Assembly (NCBI GenBank): GCA_900320055.1
Contig: ONQS01000007.1
Coordinates: 1-64,000, forward strand
Length of the DNA stretch: 64,000 nucleotides
Origin: an uncultured Prevotellaceae bacterium
Lineage (GTDB): Bacteria; Bacteroidota; Bacteroidia; Bacteroidales; Muribaculaceae
Direction of reading: 5' to 3'
The translations under genes and the position numbers were made by a program. Shown piece after piece: positions 47,427 to 56,640 of the stretch (position 1 is its first letter; each line of letters starts with the position of its first letter). The notes beneath the pieces are model-generated. The model had not been told where the DNA came from. It saw nothing but the letters and a program-made list of their open reading frames with translations, and did not search any database.

Positions 47427-49004
47427 TTAATCGTTAACGGTGTCTAAGTTGGTCTGTGACCTTTTGGAAATCTGCTTGCAGATGATGCCGATGTCGGCTA
47501 TGAGCAGGGCGGTAAACACCACAGCAAAGATCCAGAACGTAATCTGCACATAGCCCGCGCTCAGATCACTGATAGCCACTTTGTTGGGCATCAGATCCTG
47601 AATGGTCCACGGCTGGCGTCCCACCTCGGCCACAATCCAGCCGCTGGCGCTACACAGATAGGTGAGGGGCACCGTGACGATGGCCAGGATATGCCACCAT
47701 TTTGCCCACTTGGCTTTGGCCAGAATCTGAGGCTTATAGACAAAGAACAAAGCCAGCAGCAGGAAGAGCATCAAATAGCCGCCCACGGTCACCATAAAGT
47801 GGAAGGTGTAGAAAGTCAACGGCACATTGGGTATAGCCTCCTCGGGCTTGTCGAGATAGGCATAGCCGAAGTGCTTGAAGTCGGCATTGATGGCCGTCTT
47901 CAGGCTGTCGGCCACCACCTGGTTGCCACTGCGGGCCGCCTGGTCATATTGCGCCATCATCTCCTGCAACTGCTTGCCGCGCTCCATACGCTCGGCATAG
48001 GAGACCGTATTGATCTCGTTACCCTCGTTGTCATAACTCTTGCCGTTGATGATATCCTCGATACCAGGCACAAAGGCATGGAAATCGTGGGTGGCCAGGA
48101 ATGACAAGCCATAAGGGATGCTGATGTCGAACAGATAAGGATCCTGCTCGTCAAAGGCCTGCTTCGACGGGTTCAAGATGCCAAAGGCCACAATCGACTG
48201 CTCGTGGTTGCCCTTGTACAGACCCTCCATGGCAGCCAGTTTCATGGGCTGATACTTGGCTACGGTCACGGCGCTGGTGTCACCAGTGATCATCGTCATC
48301 ACGATACCAATCACGCCCACCCAAGCGCCGACTTTGAGGCTGCGCCAGCAGTGATCCATGTTGCGCTTCTTGAGCATCATCCAGCCACACACGCCACAGA
48401 CAAACACGCCGCCAAGCGTCCATGCGCTCAACACCGTGTGCAGGAACTTGCTCACGGCCATCGGCGACAGTGCCACGGCCGCAAAACTCGTCATCTCGTT
48501 ACGCATGGTAGCGGGGTTGAACTCACAGCCAGTGGGATACTGCATCCAAGCATTGGCCACAAGTATCCACAATGCCGACAGACTGGCGCCGATAGCGGTC
48601 AGCCAGGTGGCTGCCAAGTGGAACTTGGGGCTCACCTTCTTCCATCCGAAGAACATCACGGCGATGAACGTCGACTCCATGAAGAAGGCCAAGATGCCCT
48701 CGACAGCCAACGGAGCGCCAAAGATGTCGCCCACAAACCAACTGTAGTTGGACCAGTTGGTGCCGAACTCAAACTCCAGGATGATGCCAGTGGCGACGCC
48801 GATGGCAAAGTTCACGCCGAAGATGGTCATCCAAAACTTGGTTGTCGCCAGCCATTTCTCGCTCTTGGTCTTCAAGTAAATCGTCTCCATGACGGCAACG
48901 ATGATGCCCAGACCCAGCGTCAATGGCACGAACAGCCAGTGGTAGATTGCCGTGAGCGCAAATTGCGCCCGCGACCAATCAACAACATTGATTAATTCTT
49001 CCAT
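47427..49004 (-). CDS. cydA: Cytochrome bd oxidase subunit I
   Basis: CydA carries the three hemes and the quinol site. It has 525 residues and the typical start: WSRAQFALTAIYHWLFVPLT with His22 (heme ligand, His19 in E. coli). Later blocks GIILEFEFGTNWSNYSW (about 74-90) and the large periplasmic Q-loop (about 250-390) are present. Electrons from menaquinol reduce oxygen to water. The gene is in a row with DUF4492 upstream and cydB downstream, the usual Bacteroidota order. Confidence 0.96.
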   Translation of the reverse strand: MEELINVVDWSRAQFALTAIYHWLFVPLTLGLGIIVAVMETIYLKTKSEKWLATTKFWMTIFGVNFAIGVATGIILEFEFGTNWSNYSWFVGDIFGAPLAVEGILAFFMESTFIAVMFFGWKKVSPKFHLAATWLTAIGASLSALWILVANAWMQYPTGCEFNPATMRNEMTSFAAVALSPMAVSKFLHTVLSAWTLGGVFVCGVCGWMMLKKRNMDHCWRSLKVGAWVGVIGIVMTMITGDTSAVTVAKYQPMKLAAMEGLYKGNHEQSIVAFGILNPSKQAFDEQDPYLFDISIPYGLSFLATHDFHAFVPGIEDIINGKSYDNEGNEINTVSYAERMERGKQLQEMMAQYDQAARSGNQVVADSLKTAINADFKHFGYAYLDKPEEAIPNVPLTFYTFHFMVTVGGYLMLFLLLALFFVYKPQILAKAKWAKWWHILAIVTVPLTYLCSASGWIVAEVGRQPWTIQDLMPNKVAISDLSAGYVQITFWIFAVVFTALLIADIGIICKQISKRSQTNLDTVND

Positions 49005-49095
49005 ATCAGTTTTTTAAGTTTATAGTTAATGATTATTGTTCTATGAAAATCAGATTAAAGTCCCCCATCTAATGAGAAGTGCCTCACTCCACGTG

Positions 49096-49329
49096 CTAGC
49101 GGTCGACCAGTTGATGACGGACATATTCGGTCTTCTGCTCATCGGTATCACACTTGGAACTCAAGAAGTTGGGGAAAAATAACATCTTGATAATGACAAA
49201 GAAGATAAACAACTTGATGCCTATGATGAGCCATAGCGTCTTGCCCACGGTCATGCTGCGGAATCCATCATAATAGAGATGGAAAACCTGCGACCAGAAT
49301 CCTTGTTTAGTGGCTTGATTGTCGCTCAT
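49096..49329 (-). CDS. DUF4492 small membrane protein of the cyd operon
   Basis: A 77-residue protein with one membrane segment (about 31-53) after a short charged N terminus (KQGFWSQVFHLYYDGFRSM, typical of DUF4492). The family is found before cydAB in Bacteroidota and may play the part of the small CydX/CydH subunits, but that is inference from position. It is 91 nt upstream of cydA and has the operon promoter in front of it. Confidence 0.85.
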   Translation of the reverse strand: MSDNQATKQGFWSQVFHLYYDGFRSMTVGKTLWLIIGIKLFIFFVIIKMLFFPNFLSSKCDTDEQKTEYVRHQLVDR

Positions 49330-49361
49330 AGTGTGTAAGGTGTTTTAGTGTTAACAAATCA

Positions 49362-49392
49362 CAAAATTAACTCAATTATTTGAAAATGCAAA
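49362..49392 (-). promoter_or_regulatory. cyd operon promoter
   Basis: On the minus strand TTTG (49392-49389), a 19-bp spacer and TAATTTTG (49369-49362), 32 nt before the DUF4492 ATG. Confidence 0.8.
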
Positions 49393-49450
49393 AACCTGGG
49401 CCCATTTTATTTCAATCTCGTCGAAAATCGGCACAAAATCCGTCAAAAAC

Positions 49451-49481
49451 CTTGTCAGACCCATTATTTTGATTACATTTG
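49451..49481 (+). promoter_or_regulatory. Promoter of the large BspA-like gene
   Basis: CTTG (49451-49454), a 19-bp spacer and TACATTTG (49474-49481), 59 nt before the ATG. Confidence 0.75.
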
Positions 49482-49540
49482 CAGTATCATATCTCCAAAA
49501 TCAGAAAAATAATTATTCACCATATTAAACCTATACGCTT

Positions 49541-52500
49541 ATGAACAAACTTATTTACTTCAAAATCATGGCAGTCCTACTGGCCTGTATGGTCTCGGTC
49601 CAAGCCAGCGGCTACGACTTTGTCCAGGATGGTATCTACTATAACATCAATGGCACAAATGCCTTAGTGACCTACAAGGACAAGAACTTCAATTACTATA
49701 GCGGCAGTGTGACCATTCCCTCGAGCGTGACATTCAACGGCACGACCTACACCGTTACGGGAATTGGCAATTACGCGTTCATGCAATCGCCCGACCTGAC
49801 GGCAATATCCATTCCCAGTACGGTAACGTATCTGGGCTACGCGGCATGCTATAACTGCACGTCACTGACAAGCGTAAACTTTCCCAGCAATGTGACTTCG
49901 CTGGGAGAATACTGTTTCCAGAATTGCTCTGCGTTGACCACTGTAAGACTCAATAACACCCAACTCACCACGATACCCAGACAGTGTTTCATGGCATGTA
50001 CGGCGTTACAGACACTCACATTGCCGTCTACGCTCACACTGATCGACTCGTTTGCTTTTTACCGATGTGAAAGTCTGGCATCGGTCAACCTTCCCGTAGG
50101 TTTACAGACCCTCAATCCATCATCATTTGCCGATTGCTCATCGCTCACTCAAGTTTACATCCCATCCAGTGTTAACCTCATCTATGACAATGTGTTCAAT
50201 GGATGCCAAGCACTGGTTGCGATCACCGTCAACAGTGCCAACAGCAATTATAGTTCCATCGACGGAGTATTGTTCAACAAAACCGGTGATGCGCTTATTG
50301 CCTACCCCAACATGCATGCCCAGAGTTACAGCGTCCCCGACGGAGTATCGGTGATTATGGGTGCTGCTTTTGAGGGTTGTAATAATGTCACCCGTGTCAC
50401 CCTTCCATTGAGTTTAAAGCGCATCGAGGGCAACGCTTTCACCGATTGCATCAACCTTCAATCCATCAGCATTCCCTCTGGTGTTGAATATATCGGTTCT
50501 GCAGCATTCATAGCATGCAAAAAACTCTCATCCGTCACGATTCCACCCTCTGTCACTTATATTGGCGATGCGGCGTTCGCGCTCTGTGATGAGTTGCAAT
50601 CCATCTATGTCGAGTCCACCAATGCCCATTACAAATCAGACCTCGGTGTATTGTACACCAAGGATGGGCTCAAACTGCTGCAGTACCCGTGTGGACGTCC
50701 CGACAAGCATTACTCGGTGGTGAACGGCACCGATACCATCGGTGACCGAGCGTTTGCCTACAGTAATGTTAAATCGGTATACCTGCCCAAGAGTGTGAAA
50801 GCACTGGATTACAGCACATTTATGTACTCAACTGTGGAGCGTGTAGTTATTGACGAGGGATTGACAACCATCCCGATGAACACCTTCTATGAATGTGAGC
50901 ACTTGCAATCGATCTATCTGCCATCTACCATCCAATCAATTGGCAATCAAGCATTTGCATACACCTACAATCTCAGTCAGATCACCATTGCCGTCAACGG
51001 CAATGCTCCTACCTTAGGGAGAAATGTCTTCTATGGCATGGGCTATAATCTGCCCGACCAGACGGTAACCGTCTATGTTCCCAATGGCATGGCCGGGAAA
51101 TACAGCGGCCTTGACGGGTGGCTTGATGGCATTGCTTCCTATTCAGATATTGTGCCCATCGCCGCACAGACCGAATTCACCGTCGACAGTCTCATCTATA
51201 AGACCTCCGACGCGCTCCTGAACGCCACTGTCACCGGTGTCACTAGCAAGACGCTCACCGACCCCGGTATTCCGCCCAAGGTCGCTTATCAGGGCAACCT
51301 GTGCACCGTCAACACGCTGGGTTACAACTCGTTGCAGAATTGCACCAAGATGGTGCGCGCCGAGGTGCCCTTCACGGTAACGTGGATGGATGATTACACT
51401 TTCTATGGGTGCACCAACCTCCAAACAGTCATCCTGCGCAATGGGCTCAAGCAGATCGATCCCTTCTCTTTATCACACATCAATCAGTTGAAAACGCTGC
51501 AGATTCCCGCTAGTGTGGACAGCATCTCCGGCACCTTTGTCAACTATTCCTCAGCATTGAAAAACATCTTTGTCGAGAGTGGCAACACCAAGTACACCAG
51601 CCTGAGTGGTGTGCTCTTCTCCAAGGACAAAACACGTCTGGTCGCCTTCCCAGATGGTAAAACGAGCAGTTACACCGTTCCTGACGGCACGGTCATCATC
51701 GGCTCCAGTTCGTTCCGTGGAGCATTACAGTTGCAGGAGGTAATCCTGCCCAAAACGTTGCGTTCGATTGAGGGCAGCGCGTTCTTTGACGACCAGGGAT
51801 TGACCCATATCGAAGTGCCGACCGGGGTTGAAACCATCGGCAACTCGGCGTTTGGCGGTTGCACAGGCATTACTACTGTTGAACTTCCCTCAACGCTCAC
51901 CTCGCTGGGATACAACGCCTTCTACAACGTTCCCAATCTCACATCCCTGACGGTAAAGAGCACAACGCCTCCCACTTGTGCCACCCACATCGACCCCAGG
52001 ACCCACGATGTGTATATACCGTTTATGGAAGCGCATTTCACAGGTTGCACACTGTATGTGCCACGCGGCTGCAAGGCTGCTTACCAGGCGGCTAACATCT
52101 GGAAGAATTTTACCAACATCGTCGAAATCGACGTCCCCATCGAGGCTGCTCGTGGCGATGTGAACCAAGACGGACAAGTCAATATTAGCGACGTGACATC
52201 ACTCATCGACCTGCTGCTCAGTAGCGATGGCACAACCAGCGAGACTGCCGACGTCAACCTTGACGGCAATGTCAACATCAGCGATGTGACTGCACTTATC
52301 GACTATTTGCTCGGTGGAGAGTGGCCCGCCACAGTCATCGACATGTGGTATCTGATTGGCGATCGTGTTGGCAGTCAGCCCCTTGAAAATCAAGGGCAGA
52401 GCAGCATCGGTCGCGGACTGATCCCGCTGTATCCAGTCGGCTCTTTCGACGAGTATGGCAAGGGACAATTAACCTACGTCGGTTACTTTGGTGCTGACGA

Positions 52501-52996
52501 CGCCGTCATGCTGATCCACCATCCGGGCAGTTATGATGACTGCTGGGGCAAGAAGCCCAACGGCGTGTTTGGTCACGGAGGAGAAGAGATCACACGCATC
52601 AAGACCGGAGCCGACGGCTACTTCGTGATTAGTCTGAACACCCAGACCGACCAGTTCCTTTTTTATCCTTACACCCCGAGTGACCAGACTAGCACATTCG
52701 AGAGCATCAACATCGTGGGTAGCCACTCCTACTGGGCTGTCAGTGACCCCGCCTACAACATGACAAGCCTTAATCCCAACAAGGAGAACCATAACTGGAC
52801 CTTCAAGAACTTCCAGATCAGGAGCGACGGCGAAATGAAATTTGCCGCTAACAATGAATGGAACTTCAACTGGGGCGCCAACGCTTTCCCATGGGGGACG
52901 GGAGAGCGCGATGGGTTGAATGTGCCCGTCAAGGCAGGCACCTACGACGTCTACTTCAACGACCTCACGGGTGACTACCACTTCAGCAAAAAATAA
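49541..52996 (+). CDS. BspA-like LRR protein with dockerin and SusE/F-like region
   Basis: A secreted surface protein of 1151 residues. The signal peptide (1-23) is followed by many BspA-type (LRR_5) leucine-rich repeats in two blocks (about 50-530 and 560-850); these repeats bind host or bacterial ligands in related proteins. Residues 871-926 form a type I dockerin-like module with two nearly identical calcium-loop repeats (DVNQDGQVNISD and DVNLDGNVNISD). The last 220 residues resemble the C-terminal starch-binding domain of SusE/SusF (MWYLIGDRVG at 932, ending GTYDVYFNDLTGDYHFSKK). No type IX sorting domain or lipobox is seen, so how it is attached is unclear. It is monocistronic, with strong promoter and terminator. 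Confidence 0.85.
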   Translation: MNKLIYFKIMAVLLACMVSVQASGYDFVQDGIYYNINGTNALVTYKDKNFNYYSGSVTIPSSVTFNGTTYTVTGIGNYAFMQSPDLTAISIPSTVTYLGYAACYNCTSLTSVNFPSNVTSLGEYCFQNCSALTTVRLNNTQLTTIPRQCFMACTALQTLTLPSTLTLIDSFAFYRCESLASVNLPVGLQTLNPSSFADCSSLTQVYIPSSVNLIYDNVFNGCQALVAITVNSANSNYSSIDGVLFNKTGDALIAYPNMHAQSYSVPDGVSVIMGAAFEGCNNVTRVTLPLSLKRIEGNAFTDCINLQSISIPSGVEYIGSAAFIACKKLSSVTIPPSVTYIGDAAFALCDELQSIYVESTNAHYKSDLGVLYTKDGLKLLQYPCGRPDKHYSVVNGTDTIGDRAFAYSNVKSVYLPKSVKALDYSTFMYSTVERVVIDEGLTTIPMNTFYECEHLQSIYLPSTIQSIGNQAFAYTYNLSQITIAVNGNAPTLGRNVFYGMGYNLPDQTVTVYVPNGMAGKYSGLDGWLDGIASYSDIVPIAAQTEFTVDSLIYKTSDALLNATVTGVTSKTLTDPGIPPKVAYQGNLCTVNTLGYNSLQNCTKMVRAEVPFTVTWMDDYTFYGCTNLQTVILRNGLKQIDPFSLSHINQLKTLQIPASVDSISGTFVNYSSALKNIFVESGNTKYTSLSGVLFSKDKTRLVAFPDGKTSSYTVPDGTVIIGSSSFRGALQLQEVILPKTLRSIEGSAFFDDQGLTHIEVPTGVETIGNSAFGGCTGITTVELPSTLTSLGYNAFYNVPNLTSLTVKSTTPPTCATHIDPRTHDVYIPFMEAHFTGCTLYVPRGCKAAYQAANIWKNFTNIVEIDVPIEAARGDVNQDGQVNISDVTSLIDLLLSSDGTTSETADVNLDGNVNISDVTALIDYLLGGEWPATVIDMWYLIGDRVGSQPLENQGQSSIGRGLIPLYPVGSFDEYGKGQLTYVGYFGADDAVMLIHHPGSYDDCWGKKPNGVFGHGGEEITRIKTGADGYFVISLNTQTDQFLFYPYTPSDQTSTFESINIVGSHSYWAVSDPAYNMTSLNPNKENHNWTFKNFQIRSDGEMKFAANNEWNFNWGANAFPWGTGERDGLNVPVKAGTYDVYFNDLTGDYHFSKK

Positions 52997-53019
52997 GCAA
53001 AAATCCATCTAAATCCACA

Positions 53020-53057
53020 AAAATGAGGGCGTTACTATCCCAGCGCCCTCATTTTTT
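53020..53057 (+). terminator. Terminator of the large BspA-like gene
   Basis: A 12-bp stem (53020-53031 with 53044-53055), a 12-nt loop and a run of T. Confidence 0.9.
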
Positions 53058-53102
53058 GGTCCCTTGAGGTATCACTGCCCTTTAAATAATGTGCCGAGAG
53101 TG

Positions 53103-53133
53103 ACTGCCGTTTGAACAAAAAACATTATCTTTG
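53103..53133 (+). promoter_or_regulatory. Promoter of the GSCFA-murF operon
   Basis: TATCTTTG at 53126-53133, followed by C, is an exact -7. ACTG at 53103-53106 is a poor -33 with a 19-bp spacer. The ATG is at 53165. Confidence 0.6.
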
Positions 53134-53164
53134 CTTTTTAAAACCATTATATTTAGTTTTAATC

Positions 53165-54148
53165 ATGGAGTTCAGGACGACAGTGAAGACGGGCGAGAAC
53201 CGCGGCTGGCTGCACCACAGCGACAAGGTGGTGCTGCTGGGATCGTGCTTCAGCGACAACATGGGGGCCAAAATGCGCGGCGCCCTCATCGACGCCACGG
53301 TCAATCCCATGGGCACGCTCTATAATCCGATGAGCATCGGCCGCGGTGTGCAGCGCCTCATCGAGTGCCGCCCCATGGCTGGCCAGGAACTGTTTATGCA
53401 AGGGGGCGTATGGAATAGTTTTGACTTCCATTCACGCTACAGCATGCCCGACAAGCAGGTGACACTCGATGGCATGAACCGTCGCATCACCGACGGGCAC
53501 CATGCGCTCAAGTCGGCCCGACTGCTCACCGTGACACTCGGAACGGCCATCGTCTATCGTCTGAAATCGACCGGCGATGTCGTCGCCAACTGCCACAAGG
53601 TGCCTCAGCACGAGTTTGAGCGCTCGATGGCAACTGTCGACGAGATGACCTCCCAGTTGGACACGATGCTCACAAGCCTGCATGAGTTCAATCCAGAGTT
53701 GCGCGTGATCATGACGGTAAGCCCCATCCGCCACATTGCTGATGGGCTCGGCATCAACTCACTGAGCAAGGCCACCCTGCGCGTGGCCATAGACCATGCC
53801 CTGGCGCGCCACCAAGACTACTGCGACTATTTCCCTGCCTACGAGATCATGGTCGACGATCTGCGCGACTACCGCTTCTATGCCAGCGACATGGTGCATC
53901 CCAGCGACGTGGCTGTGGAATACATCTGGCAAGCGCTGCAAGCGACCTATCTCGACGACCATAGCGCCCTGGCTGTAGCCCGTTGCGAACGCGTGCACAA
54001 GCGCTTGCAACACAGACCCATGAGCGCCAACCGCGAGGCCGTGGACCGCTTTAATGCCGACACAGCCAGCGTGGTGCGCAACCTGATCAAGGAATATCCC
54101 TACCTGAGTAATAACCCTGAACTGCAACAAGCACTTGACCGACAATGA
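53165..54148 (+). CDS. GSCFA domain protein
   Basis: ATG at 53165 gives 327 residues. The in-frame TTG at 53111 lies inside the promoter and is rejected. The GSCFA motif is VLLGSCFSDNMGAKM (about 23-37), the catalytic Ser block of an SGNH-like hydrolase, with a later VSPIRH and HPSD (about 250) that could complete the triad. The substrate is unknown. It overlaps murF-alr by 4 nt (ATGA), so the two are coupled; a role in wall or polysaccharide metabolism is inference. Confidence 0.85.
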   Translation: MEFRTTVKTGENRGWLHHSDKVVLLGSCFSDNMGAKMRGALIDATVNPMGTLYNPMSIGRGVQRLIECRPMAGQELFMQGGVWNSFDFHSRYSMPDKQVTLDGMNRRITDGHHALKSARLLTVTLGTAIVYRLKSTGDVVANCHKVPQHEFERSMATVDEMTSQLDTMLTSLHEFNPELRVIMTVSPIRHIADGLGINSLSKATLRVAIDHALARHQDYCDYFPAYEIMVDDLRDYRFYASDMVHPSDVAVEYIWQALQATYLDDHSALAVARCERVHKRLQHRPMSANREAVDRFNADTASVVRNLIKEYPYLSNNPELQQALDRQ

Positions 54149-56634
54149 ACTACTCAATCACCGAAATATGCAATGTGCTGGATGTGACCGGCGGACAAAT
54201 CGTTGACGAGGATGCTATCGTGAGCCTGCTGCTCACCGATTCCCGCTCGCTGACCAGTGCCGAAGACACCATCTTTTTTGCCTTGAGGACCGAGGGCAAC
54301 GATGGTCATAACTACATTCCCGACCTGTATGACAAGGGGGTGCGCAACTTTGTCGTCGACAACGACTACTACGCGCTGCCCGAGTGCACAGGGGCCAACT
54401 ACATCGCCGTGGATTCGCCACTGGACGCGTTGCAGGCGCTGGCCACCTACCACCGCAGGCGTTTCCGTGAGTTGCCCGTGATCGGCATCACCGGCAGCCG
54501 TGGCAAGACCACCGTCAAGGAGTGGCTCTACCAGTTGCTCAAGGATGACTACCGCATCGTGAGGTCGCCCCGCAGTTACAACTCACAGATCGGCGTGCCC
54601 TTGTCGCTGTGGGACATCGACAACAACACCGACCTGGCCATTATCGAAGCGGGCATCTCCACCACGGGCGAGATGGACAACCTGCAGGCGATGATCAGGC
54701 CCACCATCGGCATCATCACCAATCTGGGCAGCGAGCATAACGACGGCTTTGCCTCGATGCAGCAGAAGGCTCAGGAGAAGGCCAAAATCCTGTATAACTG
54801 CGAGTGCGTGGTCTATTGTGCCGACGACCCCTTGGTGACCCACACCATTGCACCGCTGGTCGAGAGCGACGTGGCCCTGGCCATGTCCTGGTCGCGCAAC
54901 CACTGCGACGCGCCACTGCAGATCGACCATACCGACCGCACCGAGAGTCACACCACGCTGCACTACACCTGCGACGGCCAACAGGCTCAAGTGACAATTC
55001 CGTTTACCGCCGACCGCGACCTGGACAACGCCATCACCTGCCTGGCAGTGCTGCTGCAACTGGGCCTCGACCGCGACACCATCGCCCAGCGCATGGCAGC
55101 GCTCACGCCAGTGGGCACCCGCCTGAATGTGATCGAGGGCGTGAACAACTGCACCGTGATCGTCGACAGTTACACCAGCGACTATAACTCACTCACGCCA
55201 GCGCTCAACTTCATGACCCGCCGTGCCGGCAACAGGTCGTGCACTGTGATCCTGAGCGACTTGGCCACGGAGAGTTACAGCGGCAGCGAACTCTACATCC
55301 GCGTGAGCGAACTGCTCAAGACCAAACGCGTGGACCGCCTCATCGGCATCGGCAAGGAAATGTGCCGCTACGGCCAGTATTTTGAGGGGTTGCCCATGGC
55401 CAGATTCTACAACGACACACAGGACTTCATCACCGATGTGGCAAAGGGTGATTTCGAAAACGAGACGATCCTGATCAAGGGAGATCCCAGTTACGGATTC
55501 AGCCAGATCATCGACCTGCTTGAGGCCAAGCAGCACATCACCGTCATGGAGGTGGATCTGAATGCGCTGACCCATAACTTCAAATTCTTCAAATCGCTCA
55601 TCAAGCCCAGCACCAAGACCATAGGCATGGTCAAGGCCAGCGGTTACGGAGCAGGCAGTTATGAGATTGCCAAAACGCTACAGGACTGTGGCTGCGACTA
55701 TCTGGCCGTTGCTGTCCAGGACGAGGGAGTGGAACTGCGCAAGGCCAGCATCACAATGCCAGTGATCGTGCTCAATCCCAATGGGGTGAACTATAAGGCC
55801 ATGTTCCAGTATCGCCTGGAACCCGAACTCTACAGCATCGAGATGGCCAAGGACCTCATCAAGGAGGGCAAGCGATATGGCGTGCAGGGATTTCCTGTGC
55901 ACATCAAGATCGACAGCGGCATGCACCGACTGGGTTTCACGCGTGAACAACTGCCCGAGTTGATCGAGTTGCTCAAGAGCCAACAGGTGGTTAAGCCAGC
56001 ATCGGTATTCACCCACTTGAGTGTCGCCGACGAGCCTAATCAAGACGAGTACACCCGAGAGCAGTTTGACTATTACGACGCCTGCAGCGACATGCTGCAA
56101 GAGGCTTTTGACCACCATATCATGCGCCATGCGCTCAACACCAGTGGCATCGTCCGCTTCCCCGAGCGGCAATACGACATGGTGCGCATCGGCATCGGGC
56201 TCTATGGCATCCGCACCCTGTTTGACGGCAGTGAAGACGCTCTGATGCCCGTATCGGCCCTGCGCTCGATCATCATCAGCATCAAGCAATGGCCTGCAGG
56301 CACTACCGTGGGTTACGGCCGCCGTGGCTTGCTGGAACGCGACAGCCGCATCGCTACGGTCAACATCGGCTATGCCGACGGATTTGACCGCCACTTCGGA
56401 GGCGGCAAGGTGAACATGTGGGTTGGCGGCAAGTTGTGTCCCACGGTGGGCAACGTGTGCATGGACGCCGTCATGATCGACGTCACCGACGCCCCGTGCA
56501 AGGTGGGTGACACAGTCGAAATCTTCGGCGAGCATGTTCCTGTCGAGCAACTGAGCGAAGCCCGCGGCACCATCCCCTACGAGATTCTCACCAGCATATC
56601 TCCGAGGGTTAAACGAGTATATTATAGGGAATAA
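54145..56634 (+). CDS. Bifunctional MurF ligase / alanine racemase
   Basis: A fusion of 829 residues that is known in Bacteroidota. The MurF part (1-455) adds D-Ala-D-Ala to the UDP-MurNAc-tripeptide and has the ATP loop GITGSRGKTTVKE (114-126). The alanine racemase part (about 467-829) converts L- to D-alanine with PLP: Lys497 (VKASGYGAGS) holds the cofactor, and Tyr743 (NIGYADG) is the second base. D-Ala is thus made and used by one polypeptide; D-Ala-D-Ala ligase lies elsewhere. It overlaps GSCFA by 4 nt and is followed by BspA after 6 nt. Confidence 0.95.
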   Translation: MNYSITEICNVLDVTGGQIVDEDAIVSLLLTDSRSLTSAEDTIFFALRTEGNDGHNYIPDLYDKGVRNFVVDNDYYALPECTGANYIAVDSPLDALQALATYHRRRFRELPVIGITGSRGKTTVKEWLYQLLKDDYRIVRSPRSYNSQIGVPLSLWDIDNNTDLAIIEAGISTTGEMDNLQAMIRPTIGIITNLGSEHNDGFASMQQKAQEKAKILYNCECVVYCADDPLVTHTIAPLVESDVALAMSWSRNHCDAPLQIDHTDRTESHTTLHYTCDGQQAQVTIPFTADRDLDNAITCLAVLLQLGLDRDTIAQRMAALTPVGTRLNVIEGVNNCTVIVDSYTSDYNSLTPALNFMTRRAGNRSCTVILSDLATESYSGSELYIRVSELLKTKRVDRLIGIGKEMCRYGQYFEGLPMARFYNDTQDFITDVAKGDFENETILIKGDPSYGFSQIIDLLEAKQHITVMEVDLNALTHNFKFFKSLIKPSTKTIGMVKASGYGAGSYEIAKTLQDCGCDYLAVAVQDEGVELRKASITMPVIVLNPNGVNYKAMFQYRLEPELYSIEMAKDLIKEGKRYGVQGFPVHIKIDSGMHRLGFTREQLPELIELLKSQQVVKPASVFTHLSVADEPNQDEYTREQFDYYDACSDMLQEAFDHHIMRHALNTSGIVRFPERQYDMVRIGIGLYGIRTLFDGSEDALMPVSALRSIIISIKQWPAGTTVGYGRRGLLERDSRIATVNIGYADGFDRHFGGGKVNMWVGGKLCPTVGNVCMDAVMIDVTDAPCKVGDTVEIFGEHVPVEQLSEARGTIPYEILTSISPRVKRVYYRE

Positions 56635-56640
56635 GACCAG

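Noticed and set aside
53111-53164. N-terminal extension of the GSCFA protein from TTG 53111
   Set aside because: It would start inside the promoter; ATG 53165 gives the family's normal beginning.
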